Part shown: piece after piece, positions 25,966 through 34,596 of the stretch
Numbering within the stretch: the stretch's first letter is position 1
How the letters are laid out: each line of letters begins with the position of its first letter
Assembly (NCBI RefSeq): GCF_003048835.2
Contig: NZ_CP060705.1
Coordinates: 682,001-746,000, forward strand
DNA length: 64,000 nt
Direction of reading: 5' to 3'
DNA from: Campylobacter concisus
GTDB lineage: Bacteria > Campylobacterota > Campylobacteria > Campylobacterales > Campylobacteraceae
Made by a program: the position numbers and the translations under genes
Notes under the pieces: model-generated
Told to the model about the DNA's origin: nothing
Database searches by the model: none
The model's input: only the letters and a program-made list of their open reading frames with translations

Positions 25966-27255
25966 ATGTCAAAGAGTGAAATTCTAACGAAATTTGAGAC
26001 ACTTGCGACGATACCGCACTGCAGTTACGATACTGATAAGATGCGTGATTTTCTGGCTAGCTATGCAAAAGACAAGGGCTGTGAGGTCGTGGTCGATAGC
26101 TTTGGCAACGTTCATGCATTTAAAGGCAAACCAAAAATTTGCTTGCAGAGCCACTACGATATGGTCTGCATGGGCGATGCGCCAAAGATAGAGATAGTTT
26201 ATGGCGTTGATGGCTATATGAGAGCTAAAAACTCATCTTTAGGCGCAGATAACGGCATAGGCGTAGCTATAATGATGCAGATGATAAGTGAATTTGATGA
26301 CATTGAGTGCCTCTTTACAAACAACGAAGAGGTCGGCATGGTCGGAGCTGCTGGTTTTAATGGCGAGTTAAAATCAGACAAACTTCTAAATTTAGACAGC
26401 GAAGAGGATGACCGCGTAACTATCGGCTGCGCTGGCGGTGTAAATTTGTTTGCTACTATCGCGCTAGATAGTAAAAAAACAAAAGAGAGCACGCTTTACG
26501 AAGTAAAAGTGAGCGGCCTACCTGGCGGACACTCTGGCAACGAGATACATAAAAATATCCCAAATGCGATCAAGGTTTTGGCTACATTTGTGACTAAAAA
26601 TGGCTGCAAGCTTGTTAAATTTGAAGGTGGCGAGCGAAGCAACTCTATCCCAAGCGGCGCAACTGCACTGGTTTTAAGTGATAAAGAGCTAAAGAGCGAA
26701 TGTGAAAATTTAAGCGTGAAAAAGCTTGGCACGGGAGATGAAATTTTAGAAAATGGCGAGAAAATTTTAGCTTTAATAAACTCATTTTCACAAGGTGTAA
26801 GAGCCTACAACTGCGAGCTAGGCATACCGCAAGATAGCGTAAATCTCTCTTTGGCAAAGATCAAAGATGATGGCACACTTGAAGTGGAGTTTTTTGCAAG
26901 ATCTATGAGTAAAGATGGCCTAAATAGGATGGAATTTGAAATTTCTGAGCTTGCAAAAGCAGTTGGCTTTCATGTTATTTCAAAAGACAGAAACCCAGCT
27001 TGGAAACCTATAAATGATAAATTTGCAAACGATATCTTAGAAGAGCTTAAAATTTATAAGCCAGAAGCTAGGATAACAGCTGTGCATGCTGGACTTGAAT
27101 GTGGAGTGCTTTTAGAAAAAAAAGCAGGTCTTAGTGCATGTTCAATAGGACCAAACATCTACTCACCGCACTCTACTAGAGAGCACTGCGAAGTAGCCTC
27201 TGCGCTTTTTATAGAAAAAGTCGTTCGCGGTATCGTTAAAAAATATAACTCATAA
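25966..27255 (+). CDS. pepD: Aminoacyl-histidine dipeptidase (M20 family)
   Basis: PepD hydrolyses Xaa-His and other dipeptides in the cytoplasm. The 429-residue product has the metal-site motifs LQSHYDMVCMG, LGADNGIGVA, NNEEVGMVGAAG, and the C-terminal HAGLECG and SPHSTREHCEV. The start is ATG 25966, preceded by GGAGG. An ATG at 25954 lies upstream of that site. The last 122 codons and the terminator (26887-27291) are repeated exactly in inverse orientation at 6486-6890. It follows the MerP-like gene by 16 bases. Confidence 0.94.
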   Translation: MSKSEILTKFETLATIPHCSYDTDKMRDFLASYAKDKGCEVVVDSFGNVHAFKGKPKICLQSHYDMVCMGDAPKIEIVYGVDGYMRAKNSSLGADNGIGVAIMMQMISEFDDIECLFTNNEEVGMVGAAGFNGELKSDKLLNLDSEEDDRVTIGCAGGVNLFATIALDSKKTKESTLYEVKVSGLPGGHSGNEIHKNIPNAIKVLATFVTKNGCKLVKFEGGERSNSIPSGATALVLSDKELKSECENLSVKKLGTGDEILENGEKILALINSFSQGVRAYNCELGIPQDSVNLSLAKIKDDGTLEVEFFARSMSKDGLNRMEFEISELAKAVGFHVISKDRNPAWKPINDKFANDILEELKIYKPEARITAVHAGLECGVLLEKKAGLSACSIGPNIYSPHSTREHCEVASALFIEKVVRGIVKKYNS

Positions 27256-27291
27256 AAAAGTAAAATTTGCTAGAAATTTCTAGCAAATTTT
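26887..27291 (+). repeat. 405-bp inverted repeat, right copy (3' end of intact pepD)
   Basis: Same 405 bases as 6486-6890 in opposite orientation. It starts at pepD codon 308 and ends with the palindromic terminator. With the left copy it brackets 19,996 bases. Because each copy can complete pepD, recombination between them would invert the block without destroying the gene. Confidence 0.93.
27262..27291. terminator. Bidirectional palindromic terminator between pepD and nth
   Basis: Perfect 30-base palindrome, arms AAAATTTGCTAG and CTAGCAAATTTT around AAATTT, between the convergent stops of pepD and nth. Confidence 0.75.
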
Positions 27292-27292
27292 T

Positions 27293-27925
27293 CTATATCA
27301 CCTTGTCCTTGCTCTTACAAAGATCACTTAATATACACTCATGGCAAAGCGGTTTTTTAGCCTTGCAGGTGTAGCGCCCAAAAAGAACCATGCCTTGATG
27401 AAGCTTGCCAAGGTCGGTTTTAAAGGCGCGGCTTAGATCATCTTCGGTCGCTTCTGGCGTCTTTGCACTGCTTAAGCCAAGTCTATGTGATACTCTAAAA
27501 ACATGCGTATCAACAGCCATTACATTTGCGTTTGTGGCCTCTAAAAGCACGACGTGAGCGGTCTTTTGCCCAACTCCAGCAAGCGCTTTTAGCTTCTCTT
27601 CATCAAGTGGAATTTCTCCGTTATAGAGCTCAACTACGCTGTTTGCCATCTTGATTAAATTTACGGCTTTGTTGTTAAAAAAGCTGCATGAGTTTATCAT
27701 CAGTTTTAAACTGGCTAAATTTGCGCTAGCTAGCTCAAAAACATCTTTATATGCCTCAAATAGAGTAGGGGTGATCAAATTTACCCTTTTGTCGGTGCAC
27801 TGAGCTGAGAGCATGACACAAACAAGTAGCTCATATAAATTTCTAAATTTAAGCTCGCTTTTTGCGTCCTTAAACTCGTCCAAAAGTCTTCTTTTTATCT
27901 CTAAAATATCTTTTTTTGTTCTCAT
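27293..27925 (-). CDS. nth: Endonuclease III
   Basis: Nth removes oxidised pyrimidines from DNA. The 210-residue product has the helix-hairpin-helix LAGVGQKTAHVVLL with its catalytic Lys, the catalytic Asp in AVDTHVFRVSHRLGL, and the C-terminal 4Fe-4S ligands C-x6-C-x2-C-x5-C (CKAKKPLCHECILSDLC). It is convergent with pepD and divergent from peb4. The nth-peb4-fba order matches C. jejuni. Confidence 0.96.
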   Translation of the reverse strand: MRTKKDILEIKRRLLDEFKDAKSELKFRNLYELLVCVMLSAQCTDKRVNLITPTLFEAYKDVFELASANLASLKLMINSCSFFNNKAVNLIKMANSVVELYNGEIPLDEEKLKALAGVGQKTAHVVLLEATNANVMAVDTHVFRVSHRLGLSSAKTPEATEDDLSRAFKTDLGKLHQGMVLFGRYTCKAKKPLCHECILSDLCKSKDKVI

Positions 27926-27979
27926 CTGGCTATTTTACCTAAAATTACAAGTTAAACGAAAAGTTACCGCATTATTTGA

Positions 27980-27985
27980 TATAAT
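27980..27985 (+). promoter_or_regulatory. -10 box of peb4-fba
   Basis: TATAAT preceded by ATTTGA, 35 bases upstream of the peb4 start. No clear -35. Confidence 0.55.
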
Positions 27986-28019
27986 TTTGCCCATAAAATC
28001 AATTTTTTAAAGGATTTAT

Positions 28020-28838
28020 ATGAAAAAATTTTTGTTTCCAGCAGTTTTAAGTTTAGCTGCAGCTGTCACTCTAAACGCAGCAGTAGTTGCAACAGTAGAT
28101 GGCGATGCTATAAACGATAGCGATATCTCAGCACTTTTATCAGCGGCTATGCCAGGATTTGACGCTAGCAAGCTTCAACCAAATGAGAAAAAACGTATAA
28201 TCGACGATCTAATCAACAGAAAACTTCTTTTAAAAGACGCAAAAGCGACAGGCATTGAAAAAGATGTTGATTACATCAAGGCAGTAAAAGCTGCACAAGA
28301 GGGCATCGCAGTTGAGCTTTATATGAGAAAACTATTTGACGGTATAAAAGTAAGCGATAGCGATTTAAGAGATTTTTATAACAAAAACAAAGCTAGCATG
28401 AACCAACCAGCTCAAGCAAGAGCAAGACATATCTTAGTTGAAGATGAAAAAACAGCAAACGACATCATCGCTCAACTTAAAAATTTAAAAGGCGAGGCGC
28501 TAACTAAGAAATTTGCAGAGCTAGCAAGCCAAAAATCAATCGACAAAGGCTCAGCAGCACACGGTGGCGAGCTTGGCTGGTTTGGTCAAAGCCAAATGGT
28601 AAAACCTTTTGCAGACGCAGCATTTTCAATGGCTAATGGCACAGTTTCAACTAAGCCAGTTAAAACTCAGTTTGGCTACCATGTTATCTTAAAAGAAGAT
28701 GGCAAAGCTGCTGGTACTGTAAGCTTTGAGCAAGCAAAACCAGAGATCGAACAAGCTGTAAAAATGGAGAAATTCCAAGCTGCTGTTAGACAAAAAAGTG
28801 AAGCTCTACGCCAAAAAGCAAAGATAGAATACAAATAA
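28020..28838 (+). CDS. peb4: Periplasmic peptidyl-prolyl isomerase / chaperone PEB4
   Basis: The 272-residue product has a signal peptide ([20 protein letters not shown]), a SurA-like helical N-terminal domain, and a parvulin domain (about residues 130-225: [49 protein letters not shown]). In C. jejuni PEB4/Cbf2 helps outer-membrane proteins fold and affects adhesion (family knowledge). A direct client in this window would be the porin. It precedes fba by 15 bases. Confidence 0.94.
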   Translation: MKKFLFPAVLSLAAAVTLNAAVVATVDGDAINDSDISALLSAAMPGFDASKLQPNEKKRIIDDLINRKLLLKDAKATGIEKDVDYIKAVKAAQEGIAVELYMRKLFDGIKVSDSDLRDFYNKNKASMNQPAQARARHILVEDEKTANDIIAQLKNLKGEALTKKFAELASQKSIDKGSAAHGGELGWFGQSQMVKPFADAAFSMANGTVSTKPVKTQFGYHVILKEDGKAAGTVSFEQAKPEIEQAVKMEKFQAAVRQKSEALRQKAKIEYK

Positions 28839-28853
28839 AATTTGGAGGATAAA

Positions 28854-29918
28854 ATGGGCGTTTTAGATATCGTAAAACCTGGTGTTTTAAGCGGAGATGA
28901 TGTAACAAAACTTTATGCTTATGCCAAAGAGCAAGGTTTTGCAATACCTGCTGTAAATGTCGTAGGCAGCGACTCAGTAAATGCTGTTTTAGAAGCGGCA
29001 AAGGTTGCTAACTCGCCTGTTATCGTTCAGTTTAGTAATGGCGGTGCAGGTTTTTACGCTGGTAAAGCCTGCGAAAACGCAGCCGTTCTTGGTGCGATCG
29101 CTGGAGCAAAGCACGTTCATCTACTTGCCAAGGCTTACGGTGTGCCAGTCATTTTACACACTGACCATGCCGCTAGAAAGCTTTTGCCTTGGATAGATGA
29201 GCTAGTAAAAGCAAGTCATGAGTATAAAAAAACTCACGGCGTGCCACTTTTTAGCTCTCACATGCTTGATCTTAGCGAAGAGAATATCAACGAAAATTTA
29301 AGCACATGCGAGAAGTACCTAAAAGAGCTTAGCGAGCTTGGTATCAGCCTAGAAATCGAGCTTGGCGTCACTGGTGGCGAAGAAGATGGCGTAGATAACA
29401 CAAGCGTTGATAACGCGCTTCTTTACACTCAGCCAGAGGACGTCGCGCTTGCTTATGAAAGACTAAGCAAGATAAGCGATAAATTTAGTATCGCAGCTAG
29501 TTTTGGCAACGTCCATGGCGTCTATAAACCAGGCAATGTCGTGCTAAGACCAGAAATTCTTAAAAACTCACAAGCCCATGTCGCTAAGAAATTTAACACA
29601 GAAAGCGACAAGCCAGTAAATTTTGTATTTCACGGCGGTAGCGGCAGTGAGCTAAAAGATATCAAAAATGCTGTAAGCTATGGCGTTATCAAGATGAACA
29701 TCGATACCGATACGCAGTGGGCATTTTGGGACGGCGTGCGCGAGTATGAGGCTAAAAATAGAGCGTACTTGCAAGGGCAGATCGGCAATCCAGAGGGTGA
29801 GGATAAGCCAAATAAAAAATACTACGATCCAAGGAAATGGCTAAGAAGTGGTGAGGAGAGCATGGTTAAGCGTCTTCAGACTGCTTTTAGCGACTTAAAC
29901 TGCCTAAATAGGAACTAA
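28854..29918 (+). CDS. fba: Class II fructose-bisphosphate aldolase
   Basis: It cleaves or forms fructose 1,6-bisphosphate. In Campylobacter, which lacks a full glycolysis, this mainly serves gluconeogenesis. The 354-residue product has the Zn site HTDHAARKLLPWID, EIELGVTGGEEDGVD, and FHGGSGSELKDI. The start is ATG 28854 with GGAGG 8 bases upstream. A TTG at 28842 lies ahead of that site. Confidence 0.96.
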   Translation: MGVLDIVKPGVLSGDDVTKLYAYAKEQGFAIPAVNVVGSDSVNAVLEAAKVANSPVIVQFSNGGAGFYAGKACENAAVLGAIAGAKHVHLLAKAYGVPVILHTDHAARKLLPWIDELVKASHEYKKTHGVPLFSSHMLDLSEENINENLSTCEKYLKELSELGISLEIELGVTGGEEDGVDNTSVDNALLYTQPEDVALAYERLSKISDKFSIAASFGNVHGVYKPGNVVLRPEILKNSQAHVAKKFNTESDKPVNFVFHGGSGSELKDIKNAVSYGVIKMNIDTDTQWAFWDGVREYEAKNRAYLQGQIGNPEGEDKPNKKYYDPRKWLRSGEESMVKRLQTAFSDLNCLNRN

Positions 29919-29922
29919 TCCT

Positions 29923-31236
29923 ATGCAAAATCAAAATGATTTTAGTGAGCTAAGCGTGCCAAAAGAGCACCAAGCTCACTCTTTCTTTGTCTTTTTTAAA
30001 GTTATCTTTATCCCTTTAGCTATCTACATCTTGGCGATACTAGCGTATCTTGGCGTTATAAATTTTCAGATGAAGCTTCACACCATCGTGATGATGGGCG
30101 TTATACTTTTTGTCGCTTTTATATTTTCTCGTCACAGTGCTTTGGTAGCTTACTCAAATTTCTTAGCAAATGCCAAAGACTACAAGATAAGGCTAAAAGA
30201 ATTTATCATCGCTCACCTTTTTGAAATTTCAAGCGTCAAAAAGGCAAACGCTAAATTTGAAGACTTTTTCGAGAGCTATACAAGAAATTTTAGAAATGAC
30301 AACCTAGCAAACATCGGACAAGCAGTCTTTCCTATGCTTGGAATTTTGGGCACATTTATCAGTATCGCTATCTCGATGCCAAGCTTTAGCTCAAGCACCG
30401 CAAATGGCCTAGAAAAAGAGATCGCTATACTGCTAAACGGCGTGGCTACGGCGTTTTATGTATCGATATACGGCATATTTTTAGCACTTTGGTGGATGTT
30501 TTTTGAAAAGATTGGCATTAGTAAATTTGAGAGATTTTACAGCGAGCAAAAAGAGCTAAGCCGAGAGTTTTTCTGGCAGGAAAATGAGCTAAATGCAAAT
30601 TTCATGAAAGCAAGTGTAGGCTACTTTAAAGATAGTCACGACGCCTTTAAAATGGTGCTTGACGATAAATTTGTAAGAAATTTAAACGAGCAAGTAAATG
30701 AGAAATTTAACAGCCTAAAAGAGCTTTGCGAGGTTGAAAAAAATATCATCAATCAAAGCAAGGCAGAGCTTAGCGCAAGTTTAAAAATGCTAAATGAATC
30801 TGGGCTAAAACAAGATGAATTTGTAAAAATCCACTCCGATATATTAAAGGCAGTTGGCGCGTTTTCTAATGCCTTTAAAGATATGGAGGTTAAAATTTTA
30901 ACCGAGCATGCAAAGCTTGGCGAAATTTTTAGTAGAAATTTAAACGCTACAAAAGAGAGCCAGCTTAAATTCGAGCAGACTATCAAGAGTTTTGATGCCA
31001 TTTTAAAAGAATTTTCTCTCTCTTTGATGAAAGAGCAAAACGAGGCACTAAAGGCATTTAGAACCTCGCTAGTGGAGAGTGCAACGATATTTAAGGCAGC
31101 CTACGAGCAAGAGGGTAGGAGCTTGGAGCGTGAAAAAGAGCGCGAGAGCCTCATTGCTGAGCTTAAGAAGAACATAGACGAGATCGATAAAGAAGCAAAT
31201 TCTGTAATAGAAAAAATCGAAAATCTAGTGCAATGA
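29923..31236 (+). CDS. MotA/TolQ/ExbB-type membrane protein with long coiled-coil tail
   Basis: A 437-residue protein. Two membrane segments lie near residues 25-70. Two more are MotA/ExbB-like (VFPMLGILGTFISIAISM near 145 and GVATAFYVSIYGIFLALWWM near 175), with the conserved Gly/Thr/Ala pattern of proton-channel stators. The remaining 240 residues are Glu/Lys/Leu-rich and predicted coiled coil on the cytoplasmic side. It overlaps the MotB/OmpA-like gene by 4 bases. C. jejuni has the matching pair after fba (Cj0598-Cj0599, function unknown to me). The architecture recalls ZorA of Zorya defence. Confidence 0.85.
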   Translation: MQNQNDFSELSVPKEHQAHSFFVFFKVIFIPLAIYILAILAYLGVINFQMKLHTIVMMGVILFVAFIFSRHSALVAYSNFLANAKDYKIRLKEFIIAHLFEISSVKKANAKFEDFFESYTRNFRNDNLANIGQAVFPMLGILGTFISIAISMPSFSSSTANGLEKEIAILLNGVATAFYVSIYGIFLALWWMFFEKIGISKFERFYSEQKELSREFFWQENELNANFMKASVGYFKDSHDAFKMVLDDKFVRNLNEQVNEKFNSLKELCEVEKNIINQSKAELSASLKMLNESGLKQDEFVKIHSDILKAVGAFSNAFKDMEVKILTEHAKLGEIFSRNLNATKESQLKFEQTIKSFDAILKEFSLSLMKEQNEALKAFRTSLVESATIFKAAYEQEGRSLEREKERESLIAELKKNIDEIDKEANSVIEKIENLVQ

Positions 31237-32324
31237 AAATAGACAAAAATAACGAGGATCAATCGAGCTTTTGGGTTTCGTACGCAGACTTGATGGCGGG
31301 TCTGCTCTTTGTTTTTATGCTGCTAATCGGCGCTGTCGTCGTAAAATACGTCCTAACTCAAAACACTCTTGAAAATAAAGAGCAAGCTATCATCGCAGCA
31401 CTAGCAAATTTAAAAGACGCTCAGGGCAAGAATTTCACCCTTGAAGAGCTAAATGACGCCCTAAAAAGCGAGCTTTCAAAGATAAGCGACGAAAACATAA
31501 ATTTAAAAAAATCAAATGAAATTTTTGTCATCCAAATAGACGCTTTAAAAGAAAAATTAGCCCAGCTCATAGATGAAAACAAGGACGCAAATGCGAGCAT
31601 AAAAGAGCTAAATGCTAGCATTTTTGATCTAAACCAAAAGATGATCGTGCTAAATGATGAAATTTCATCAAAAGATAGAGCGCTTAGCGATGCAAATGCA
31701 AGTAGCGAGAAAAATTTAGCCAAGATCGCCTTTTTACTCGAGCAAGTAAGCAAAAAAGAGGCTAGATATGACGAGCTTTTAAGGGATCTAAACGTTACTC
31801 GTGACAGGGTCAAAAACCTAACTGGCATAAGAGTAAAAGTGATCTCCGCCTTAAAAGATAGGCTAGGATCAAGCATCGAGATCGATCCAAACTCGGGCGC
31901 GCTAAAGCTTAGCTCCTCAGTGCTTTTTGATAAGGGTAGTGCGGTCTTAAAAGAAGAGGTCAAAGAGGAGCTAAAGGCCACGCTTAGTAAGTATTTTGAC
32001 GTGCTTTTAAATGATAAAGAGATTGCCTCAAACATCGATCAGATCGTCATAGAAGGCTTTACAGATAGCGACGGAAGCTACATTTACAACCTAGAGCTTT
32101 CGCAAAAAAGAGCCTACGCGGTGATGGAGTTTATAAACTCATTTAGTGACGATGCACGCCTTAGAAAGCTGCTTGTCGCAAGTGGCAGAAGCTACAACGA
32201 GCTAGTTTTTAAAGACGGAGCCGAGGACAAGGACGCTTCAAGGCGCATAGAGATCAAATTTTCACTCTCAAACAAAGAGGCTATCAACGAGATAGAGAAA
32301 TTTTTGGAGTTTAAGGGTGATTGA
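31233..32324 (+). CDS. MotB/OmpA-type stator partner protein
   Basis: A 363-residue protein. One N-terminal membrane segment carries the MotB-type proton-binding Asp (FWVSYADLMAGLLFVFMLL, D19). A roughly 150-residue coiled-coil region follows, then a C-terminal OmpA-like peptidoglycan-binding domain (SSVLFDKGSAVLKEE, GFTDSDGSYIYNLELSQKRA, ASRRIEIKF). This is the layout of MotB, PomB and ZorB. The start overlaps the MotA-like gene (ATGA). Together they should form a proton-driven complex anchored to the cell wall. It is unlikely to be the flagellar stator because of the long tail of its partner and its location. Confidence 0.88.
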   Translation: MKIDKNNEDQSSFWVSYADLMAGLLFVFMLLIGAVVVKYVLTQNTLENKEQAIIAALANLKDAQGKNFTLEELNDALKSELSKISDENINLKKSNEIFVIQIDALKEKLAQLIDENKDANASIKELNASIFDLNQKMIVLNDEISSKDRALSDANASSEKNLAKIAFLLEQVSKKEARYDELLRDLNVTRDRVKNLTGIRVKVISALKDRLGSSIEIDPNSGALKLSSSVLFDKGSAVLKEEVKEELKATLSKYFDVLLNDKEIASNIDQIVIEGFTDSDGSYIYNLELSQKRAYAVMEFINSFSDDARLRKLLVASGRSYNELVFKDGAEDKDASRRIEIKFSLSNKEAINEIEKFLEFKGD

Positions 32325-33168
32325 TAAAATTCGCTTAAGAGAGCGAGAATTTTGGCTTTTAAGGGACGATCTGCTTGGTGAGTTTAACGGCAACAAAGCA
32401 AGAAAGCTAGAGTATTTTTTAAAGGCTGATCTAAGCGGCTTTGATGCCATCGTATCTCACGGCTCAAGCCAGTCAAATGCCATGTATAGCCTGAGCCTTT
32501 TTGCCAAGCTAAAAGGGCTTAAATTTTACTATGTCGTCTCTCATCTTAGCTCAAATTTAGAGCAAGATCCAGTTGGAAATTTCAAATTTGCACTTGAAAA
32601 TGGCATGGAAATTTTTGTAAAAGAGGAGCGTGAGAAATTTGCTAAAGAGCTAGCAAAGAGTAAAAACGCGCTCTTTATAAACGAGGGCGTAGCGCAAAGT
32701 GAGGCTGAGCTTGGCTTTATCACGCAGGCAAATGAGATAAATGAGTGGAGCAAAAAAAGTGACATAAGGCCTGACATTTTCTTGCCATCAGGCACTGGCA
32801 CAAGCGCATGCTACCTAGCAAAGCACACCGATCTTAGGGTCTTTACAGCCCCTTGCGTAGGGGATAGCGACTATCTAAAAAAGCAAATTTACGAGCTAGA
32901 TAAAGATAGCAAAGTGCAAATTTTAAATCCCCCAAAGAAGTATCATTTTGGAAATTTATACAAAGAGCTTTATGAAATTTGGCTTGAAGTGTGCAAAAGT
33001 GGCGTGGAGTTTGAGCTTATTTACGACTCAGTGGGCTTTATGACGCTTTTTGCAAATTTAGATAAGCTTGGGAGCGAAATTTTATATATCCACCAGGGCG
33101 GAATTTTGGGTAACATTACACAAAAGCAAAGATATGAGAGAAAACTAAAAATAAAGGATCATAAATGA
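32317..33168 (+). CDS. PLP-dependent ACC deaminase / D-cysteine desulfhydrase family enzyme
   Basis: The 283-residue product has the PLP-lysine motif FNGNKARKLEYFL near residue 23, substrate loop SHGSSQSNAMYSL, FLPSGTGTSACYLA, and YIHQGGILG near the C terminus. It is fold-type II and likely releases pyruvate, ammonia and sulfide from D-cysteine or deaminates a related amino acid. ACC deaminase and D-cysteine desulfhydrase cannot be separated safely here. The GTG start at 32317 overlaps the OmpA-like gene by 8 bases and the stop overlaps hisD by 4. Confidence 0.85.
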   Translation: MIDKIRLREREFWLLRDDLLGEFNGNKARKLEYFLKADLSGFDAIVSHGSSQSNAMYSLSLFAKLKGLKFYYVVSHLSSNLEQDPVGNFKFALENGMEIFVKEEREKFAKELAKSKNALFINEGVAQSEAELGFITQANEINEWSKKSDIRPDIFLPSGTGTSACYLAKHTDLRVFTAPCVGDSDYLKKQIYELDKDSKVQILNPPKKYHFGNLYKELYEIWLEVCKSGVEFELIYDSVGFMTLFANLDKLGSEILYIHQGGILGNITQKQRYERKLKIKDHK

Positions 33169-34457
33169 AGTTTTTACACAGCAGCGACGCTGACTTTGAG
33201 AGTAAATTTTCGCAGCTTGTTAGGCGAAGTGACAATGATATGAGTGCCGTGATGCCAGTGGTTACAGGTATCATAGACGAGATAAGAAAAGATGGCGATA
33301 GCGCGCTTTTTACTCAGATAGCTAAATTTGATAAATTTAATGTCACAGGCAAAAACGACATAATAATCGACGTAAAAGAGATGGAAGCGGCCTACAACTC
33401 GCTAGATAATGCCCTAAGAGTGGCTCTAAATTTAGCCCACGACAGGATAAAAAGCTATCACGAGCGCACAAAGCCAAGCGACTGGACCTATAAGGACGAG
33501 CATGACATCTTACTTGGCGCAAAATACACCCCAGTTGATCGCGCTGGCCTTTATATCCCAGGTGGCAAGGCTGCATATCCTAGCTCGCTTCTCATGAATG
33601 CTATCCCAGCAATCGTAGCTGGCGTAAAAGAGATCGTAGTTTGCACCCCAGCGCCAGGCGGCAAGGTAAATCCTCTGCTTCTTGCAGCGATGCATCTATG
33701 TGGCATCAAAACAGCCTTTAAAATAGGCGGTGCAAGCGCGATCGCAGCGATGGCTTACGGCACAGCAACCGTGCCAAAGGTCGATGTCATCACAGGACCT
33801 GGCAACATCTACGTAGCGACTGCTAAAAAGCTAGTTTATGGCGACGTAAATATCGATATGATCGCAGGTCCAAGCGAGATAGGCGTGATCGCTGATGATA
33901 GTGCGGACCCTCGCCATATAGCGATCGATCTACTCTCACAAGCCGAGCACGACGAGATCGCAAGTGCCTTTTTGATAACGCCAGTGGAGGCCTTTGCAAG
34001 GGCAGTGCAAAGACACATAGAGGACGAGCTAAAAACTCTAAAACGTGAGCCTATCGCTAGTGCTAGCATGAGAAATAAAGCCGCTATAATCGTCGCAAAA
34101 GACTTGCAAGAGTGTTTTAAACTGATGAATGAGCTTGCTGTGGAGCACCTAGAGATCGCTACAAACGACTCTTTGAGCTATATGGACGAGGTAAAACACG
34201 CTGGAGCGATATTTTTTGGACACTTCACGCCTGAAGCGATGGGCGACTACATCGCTGGACCAAATCACACCCTGCCAACTGGCGGAAGTGCGAGATTTTA
34301 CTCGCCGCTTGGAGTTGAAAATTTCATGAAGCGAAGCTCTATCATCTCAGTTAGCAGAAAAGGCATAATGCATCTTGGCAAACCATGCATGCAGCTAGCC
34401 GAAGCCGAAGGGCTAACAGCTCATAAAAGATCAATCGCCGTGAGGTTAGAGGATTAA
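33165..34457 (+). CDS. hisD: Histidinol dehydrogenase
   Basis: HisD performs the last two oxidations to histidine. The 430-residue product has YTPVDRAGLYIPGGKAAYPS, the signature IDMIAGPSEIGVIADDSADP, LLSQAEHDEIASAF, and HTLPTGGSARFYSPLGVENF with catalytic His/Glu and Zn ligands. It is the only his gene in the window. It is the last gene of a run that begins at fba or peb4 and is closed by a strong terminator. Confidence 0.97.
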   Translation: MKFLHSSDADFESKFSQLVRRSDNDMSAVMPVVTGIIDEIRKDGDSALFTQIAKFDKFNVTGKNDIIIDVKEMEAAYNSLDNALRVALNLAHDRIKSYHERTKPSDWTYKDEHDILLGAKYTPVDRAGLYIPGGKAAYPSSLLMNAIPAIVAGVKEIVVCTPAPGGKVNPLLLAAMHLCGIKTAFKIGGASAIAAMAYGTATVPKVDVITGPGNIYVATAKKLVYGDVNIDMIAGPSEIGVIADDSADPRHIAIDLLSQAEHDEIASAFLITPVEAFARAVQRHIEDELKTLKREPIASASMRNKAAIIVAKDLQECFKLMNELAVEHLEIATNDSLSYMDEVKHAGAIFFGHFTPEAMGDYIAGPNHTLPTGGSARFYSPLGVENFMKRSSIISVSRKGIMHLGKPCMQLAEAEGLTAHKRSIAVRLED

Positions 34458-34469
34458 AAAATGAAATTT

Positions 34470-34505
34470 GATTTTAGAAAATTTAAAATTTTCTAAAATC
34501 TTTTT
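34470..34505 (+). terminator. Strong terminator after hisD
   Basis: A 15-bp perfect inverted repeat (arms GATTTTAGAAAATTT and AAATTTTCTAAAATC around one base) followed directly by TTTTT, 13 bases after the hisD stop. It is AT-rich but long. Confidence 0.8.
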
Positions 34506-34596
34506 AAAAATATTTTTTGCTTTAAGAAATATTTTTGCAACTTTTTATGAAATTTATAGTAAAATCCATCACAAAACTACTAAAAAAGGAGTTGAT

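Noticed and set aside
24300-27255. A mercury-resistance operon
   Set aside because: MerT- and MerP-like genes occur without mercuric reductase, regulator or lyase, so resistance cannot be claimed.
31421-32035. 204-codon minus-strand frame opposite the OmpA-like gene
   Set aside because: It is Ser/Phe-rich, lies wholly inside a well-supported gene and shows no domain. It is a shadow of AGC/GAA-type codons on the other strand.
29923-34457. A complete Zorya anti-phage system
   Set aside because: Only the ZorA/ZorB-like pair is present. The next genes are a PLP enzyme and hisD, with no helicase, nuclease or other Zorya component.
34468-34596. N-terminal extension of flaC
   Set aside because: The added 43 residues coincide with the hisD terminator hairpin and an AT-rich leader. 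ATG 34597 has a strong AGGAG site and gives the usual flagellin-like start.
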